From contig JBCAMK010000010.1 of the NCBI GenBank assembly GCA_038503065.1, forward strand, positions 2,002,512 through 2,066,511: a stretch of 64,000 bases of DNA, in the 5' to 3' direction. This DNA is from Paragyromitra xinjiangensis. Lineage: Eukaryota > Ascomycota > Pezizomycetes > Pezizales > Discinaceae. Shown here in pieces: positions 60,260 through 64,000 of the stretch. The translations under genes were made by a program, and so were the position numbers. Position 1 is the first letter of the stretch. Every line of letters begins with the position of its first letter. The notes under the pieces are model-generated. The model made no database searches, had not been told where the DNA came from, and saw nothing but the letters and a program-made list of their open reading frames with translations.

Positions 60260-61304
60260 TTAGCAATTTTCCGGGTTTGATCTCAGCCCGTTGCTTTTCT
60301 TGAACATGAGATCATTTTTCTTCGCGCTTCGGAAGTTGTTGATGAACATCCTCAGAAAAATAACAAACATCAAAAAAAGAATAAAAAGCGCCGTGACGAG
60401 TAAGAATACCACAAACTGATACACAACGCGTTGTAAGATGTCATTCTTTATTCCTTTATTTGTGGCGATTATTGTTTGCATTGCCGTGAGAACTACAGCC
60501 AGATTTCCAAACACTAGGACCACCCATCCGAAGTTTTCAATAAAGAAAGACGCATAACGCCGATGGCGGAAGTGAAATCCACGAGGTTGCCTTGGGCTCA
60601 GGATGTGCCTGAAAATAAGATTTAACCGGGTCAGTCGAAGTTCGCCATAGATGTACCTCGGTGCCACTTTGTTGTAAGTGACATTTGATTCGACCTCCTT
60701 TGCAAACTTGTCCCAGCGGTTCCATTTGAGGTTTGGGGGGACGAGACCCTCCGCAATAGCTAAGTTCAAGTCACTGCGGTGACGGATAAGGTGCACGTAT
60801 GATAACAAGAGCCCACAAGCGCTAGGGTATAATTCATTATCACAGATATGGTCTTTAAACGTTTGATGGTCGAACAGAAATGGCGGGAGAGGCTTGATGT
60901 AGAACCGGGTCTCATCCCATACAAGGTGGAGGTCGGTTTTCTCGGTGATGGTGATGTCACGCTGGAGGAGTTTCTGTTTGTGAAGCGGACGGAGGTTGCC
61001 TGCACGGCCTGCAATCCATAGATACCTTGCGATATCGTTCAATCGGCTAACATTCAGCTCCTCCTCCAAGAATTCTGGCGCAGTGGATTCGGGATACTGG
61101 AGTGCCACAGAACTTTCTGTTTTAGTGATGGGCTGATCTAGTGTCTCATGGTAGAAAGAGTTTTCTTGGGAAAACGGAGGCGACGAAGTCTATCCTAGAT
61201 TTGAGTGTTCTGCACAGAAATAGTTCAATTATCCTTGCACTTACATCAGTCCTCGATTTCCACGTTTCCGGGAGTGCTGAAGCGGCTAGAAGGTGCCCTA
61301 GCAT
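60260..61304 (-). CDS. Two-TM fungal membrane protein, paralog B
   Basis: Exons 61304-61245 and 61189-60260 (intron 55 nt, donor GTAAGT) encode 329 residues. The large exon alone lacks an ATG at the expected place. The upstream exon and the extra codons (SSPPFSQENSFYHETLDQPI) were placed by analogy with paralog A, whose equivalent segment reads EPPFGQKESLLGG. Shared blocks: LWIAGRAGNLRPLHKQKLL, ITEKTDLHLVWDETRFYIKP, YGELRLTRLNLIFRHI and two C-terminal TM segments (VVLVFGNLAVVLTAMQTII; FLLVTALFILFLMFVIF). It ends in a basic tail (KKNDLMFKKSNG). Unknown function, last gene before the subtelomeric repeats. The first exon is less certain than the rest. Confidence 0.78.
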
Positions 61305-61965
61305 GGTAAGAGAGGTCGTTTAGTGGGTCTGGTTTGACCAGTAGTCTAGTAATTTCCGAGGCGGCCCTTCTTTTTAGGTAATAGTTGAGATAGCTAAGGG
61401 TTGTCACGCACTCCTAAGCTCCCGTAAACCAGCTCTTATATACTTTCCTACGAGGTTCTGTTGCTGCTATTTGGTTTACAAGATCAGAGCATGAATAAAG
61501 ACAGAGCTACCCAGATGCAAGGAAAAGCAAGCATGCTAGGTATCCGATTAAGACTCTGTTAGCTAGCAGGAAGCAAACTAGGGTTTATTAGATAAGATTA
61601 CTGACTTGGTTTAGTGGAGGAGAAACAAGGGATTTGAGGTTACCCATTCTTCGGTGTTTCGGTTTAAACGCATATTCGATTGCCTTTGCTAAGTCCGATC
61701 AGAAGATTAAGCAGACATGTCTTAATTTGAGAAGGGCAAAGTTTGCCTAGCGAATTACCTCTCATTTTATTTTGTCCCACACTACTTTCGGGGAACCCTT
61801 TACAACCCTTACAATACCCTCCAACATCAAGCATCACCAGAGACACACGGACACGTCTGCCTAACACACGCATACACGCAAACCTTTTGAGCGCGCTGCC
61901 ATAACGCTTCTGCTTAAGCAAGCCTGGGATTTAGAGCAACACAGCATATACAGTAAATCAAAATA
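61305..61965. other. Intergenic, start of subtelomere
   Basis: No gene seen. It contains the promoter side of paralog B and then passes into repeated subtelomeric sequence. Confidence 0.5.
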
Positions 61966-62082
61966 AATCTGAGAAGAAAAATGCGCCCGGAACCTAGACA
62001 GTCGGCACCAAATCCAACAAGATATTTTTTCTGAGAATGTGGTTATGGGGTAATAAGCACCCCCTGAGTCCATTGCCGCCCT
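61966..62082. repeat. 117-bp subtelomeric direct repeat, copy 1
   Basis: Starts AATCTGAGAAGAAAAATGCG and runs to ..CCATTGCCGCCCT. The copy at 63612-63728 is the same length and differs at only a few positions. Both copies are open in the minus frame (MDSGGAYYPITTFSEKIS), which may be chance. Confidence 0.9.
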
Positions 62083-62129
62083 CAAATCAGCAGATTCAGG
62101 GGGTTGTTGTTGGGTTTGCAAGGGGGGGG

Positions 62130-62830
62130 GGTGGTTTTAAGCGACAGGGTATATCTCAGCATCCCAATGTTGGAGACACATAGAAATTTTGTATGGTGGA
62201 GGTAATTCTCAGAACAACCGAAAAAAACACACCAAACTACAACAAGGTAAGGCTGGATCCATAGAATAAAGAAAATAAATGCGAAAGGGCATGTGTATAC
62301 TGGAGTATAAATTGAAAAAACTCGAAAAAACACTCTCTGGAGATGCATGTAAGCGAGTCATGGAATATCACTCACAATGACGTCATTGCTGAATTGAAAA
62401 TGAAAACAAATACATTGAATCATACCGTATTTATATGTTTTTCGGTGATATAATAATACTAGACACAGAGGAGAATGCAGAAGCATGTGAAAAACATTGA
62501 TTTATGATGTGTTTTTTGGTGATGTGGTCTCTGCGTATTTATCATCATGCCAAGATTGGAGACACATAGTAAATTTGTATGAGGTGTGTAATTCTCAGAA
62601 CGCCCAAAAAAAACATAGTAAAAAATAATAAAGAAACAGTGAATTAATAAATTAATGGAGGGGAATACAAAAAAACAATGAGTATGTGTGGTATGAACAG
62701 AAAAAACACGAAAAAACACTCTAAAGGGGTATCTAAATGAGTGATGAAATATCACTTGCTATGATGTCATTACTAAATTGAAAACATCAACATATGCACG
62801 AGTTATTACAGTAATGATATGTTTTTTTGC
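62130..62830. repeat. Two diverged ~386-bp tandem subtelomeric units
   Basis: Unit 1 (~62130-62452) and unit 2 (~62516-62830) share ordered blocks: TTGGAGACACATAG (62170 and 62556), AATTCTCAGAAC, CGAAAAAACACTCT, ATGAcGTCATT-like and ATATGTTTTT. The period is 386 bp. Identity is patchy, so this is an old duplication. Minus-strand frames in both units (62082-62348 and 62459-62755) contain similar peptides (CVFFGCSENY / YVFFGRSENY), so a decayed coding segment is possible. Confidence 0.7.
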
Positions 62831-62930
62831 ATCATCATCGTGCTAGAGAATGAGGCGAATCAAAAGTATACAAAAAAACACTCATTACATCAGCAAAAAC
62901 AATTATCTCCTCCCAGAGCTCCGGGAGCCT

Positions 62931-62958
62931 CGGGAGCCTCGGGAGCCTCGGGAGACCC
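62931..62958. repeat. CGGGAGCCT 9-bp minisatellite
   Basis: Three perfect direct copies of CGGGAGCCT plus a partial fourth, GC-rich against an AT-rich surround. Confidence 0.8.
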
Positions 62959-63119
62959 AGGGAAATGTTGTGCGCCGAGGGGATGTGCTGGTTGTGGCGC
63001 CTCCTCCGGTGAGTCTCACGGAGAGTACGCTACCTCTCCCCGGTGGAATACTACAGCTCCTGGTGCTCCATAATCGAGCTTGTATTTAGTCATACTCACT
63101 GCAGAGCGAATAGCAGCCT

Positions 63120-63345
63120 CGCTCCATTGGGTACGTGATGTCACGCTTCCTCCCGGGAGGTAGGAAATATCACTTCTTCCTCGCGAGTACTCCGATATCG
63201 GGCTTCCTCCTTAGAATAGAAGACGACTTCTTCCTCCATGGCGTACGTGATATTAAGGCACATCCAGGACGGATAGATCATACGACATTCTCCGTGAGCG
63301 TACGGGATATGTAGCCTTCCTCCCAGAGACAACACCTCTTACTCC
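63120..63345. repeat. Degenerate ~45-bp repeats, CTTCCTCC/CGTACGTGAT type
   Basis: Recurring GTACGTGATGTCA / GCGTACGTGATATTA / GCGTACGGGATATGT and GCTTCCTCC / CTTCTTCCTC / CCTTCCTCC blocks alternate across the stretch. The repeats are strongly diverged. Confidence 0.5.
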
Positions 63346-63503
63346 CTCTTCTCCATAATCCCTGTGCGATGCACAAAATCCCCTGGTGACTCTACGCTTC
63401 GGGGCTTGAGAAAGCTCATTCACACGATATCACTCCTGACCGACTAATAATAGGGTACAATTGAACCAAAATTACTATTATGACTATAACGCACACTAAC
63501 AAA

Positions 63504-63620
63504 AGGAAAGATGTTGTATATCCTCCACGACTCCCATATCGAACCAACTAAGAGACCAAAACAAATGAGAGCAAAGATGCAGTATATCCTCCACGGGCCC
63601 CATATCCTACCAATCTGAGA
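63504..63620. repeat. Short tandem duplication, ~65-bp unit
   Basis: AAAGATGTTGTATATCCTCC (about 63508) and AAAGATGCAGTATATCCTCC (about 63573) each lead into CACG..CCCATATC and an AC CAA.CT..GAGA segment, i.e. a direct tandem duplication just before copy 2 of the 117-bp repeat. Confidence 0.65.
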
Positions 63621-63728
63621 AGAAAAATGCGCCCGGAACCTAGACAGTCGGCACCAAATCCCACAAGATATTTTTTCTGAGAATGTGGTTATAGGGTAAT
63701 AAGCACCCCCTGAGTCCATTGCCACCCT
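63612..63728. repeat. 117-bp subtelomeric direct repeat, copy 2
   Basis: Same orientation as copy 1, 1646 bp further on, with a few substitutions (for example GGTTATAGGG for GGTTATGGGG). The two copies frame the tandem units and minisatellite. Confidence 0.9.
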
Positions 63729-63826
63729 ATAGCAATGACCACCTGATATCATACGAAGATATCTGACCCTCCATACAAATTTTGGTGTGTGTAACTAATG
63801 CAGTGTCCGCAAGCTAGTGCTGCAGG

Positions 63827-64000
63827 GGTTTAGGGTTAGGGTTAGGGTTTAGGGTTTAGGGTTTAGGGTTTAGGGTTTAGGGTTTAGGGTTAGGGTTTAG
63901 GGTTTAGGGTTTAGGGTTTAGGGTTTAGGGTTTAGGGTTTAGGGTTTAGGGTTTAGGGTTTAGGGTTTAGGGTTTAGGGTTTAGGGTTTAGGGTTTAGAG
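63827..64000 (+). repeat. Telomere, mostly TTTAGGG units
   Basis: About 25 uninterrupted units run to the end of the window with the G-rich strand pointing right, as at a right chromosome end. Nearly all are 7-bp TTTAGGG; three are 6-bp TTAGGG (two at the centromere-side start, one near 63890). The last unit reads TTTAGAG, probably a read-end error. Confidence 0.97.

Noticed and set aside
1..64000. CRISPR arrays, prokaryotic operons, rRNA or tRNA genes
   Set aside because: None seen; the window is eukaryotic nuclear DNA with spliced genes.

Overview
The window is the right end of a chromosome of a filamentous ascomycete (Pezizomycotina). Genes carry short introns (about 50-75 nt) with GT..AG borders and CTAAC/CTGAT branch sites. 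The protein families are typical of moulds: NmrA regulator, sedolisin peptidase, secreted App1-type phosphatase, ankyrin, F-box-like and CorA-like proteins, L-amino-acid oxidase. The last ~170 bases are a telomere. An Asn/Glu-rich secreted protein and an H-type lectin give me an impression of nematode-trapping fungi (Orbiliomycetes), but nothing here proves that.

Left part (1-22 kb): a small secreted repeat-rich protein (839-1533), an ankyrin-tailed L-asparaginase (3735-6414), the nitrogen-repression regulator nmrA (9673-10908) behind a long C/T-rich leader, a CorA-like membrane protein (14576-16921), a secreted App1-type phosphatase (17613-18851) and a sedolisin tripeptidyl peptidase (19858-21675, minus).

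Middle (22-45 kb): a 1.46 kb transposon-like element with ~230 bp terminal inverted repeats and a 6 bp target duplication, a doubtful small minus-strand gene pair, a triple H-type lectin (27332-28670), a 155 bp retroposed insertion with a 13 bp target duplication, an F-box-like protein, a Ser-rich coiled-coil protein (minus) and a 1005-residue ankyrin protein (minus).

Right part (45-64 kb): an LRAT/PPPDE-like protein (minus), two paralogous two-TM membrane proteins (51392-52500 plus; 60260-61304 minus) that bracket a six-hairpin glycosidase (minus), a possible 65-residue micro-exon gene (minus) and a flavin L-amino-acid oxidase (plus), then subtelomeric tandem and dispersed repeats and the telomere, whose unit is mostly TTTAGGG, not the TTAGGG usual for moulds.

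Functionally, several genes fit nitrogen scavenging: peptidase, asparaginase and amino-acid oxidase release peptides or ammonium, and NmrA controls nitrogen catabolite repression. Long gene-poor stretches, decayed small transposons and one stop-interrupted reading frame give the window an accessory, subtelomeric character. All exon borders were read by eye from splice signals and reading frame; lengths were checked to be in frame, but none is backed by transcripts.
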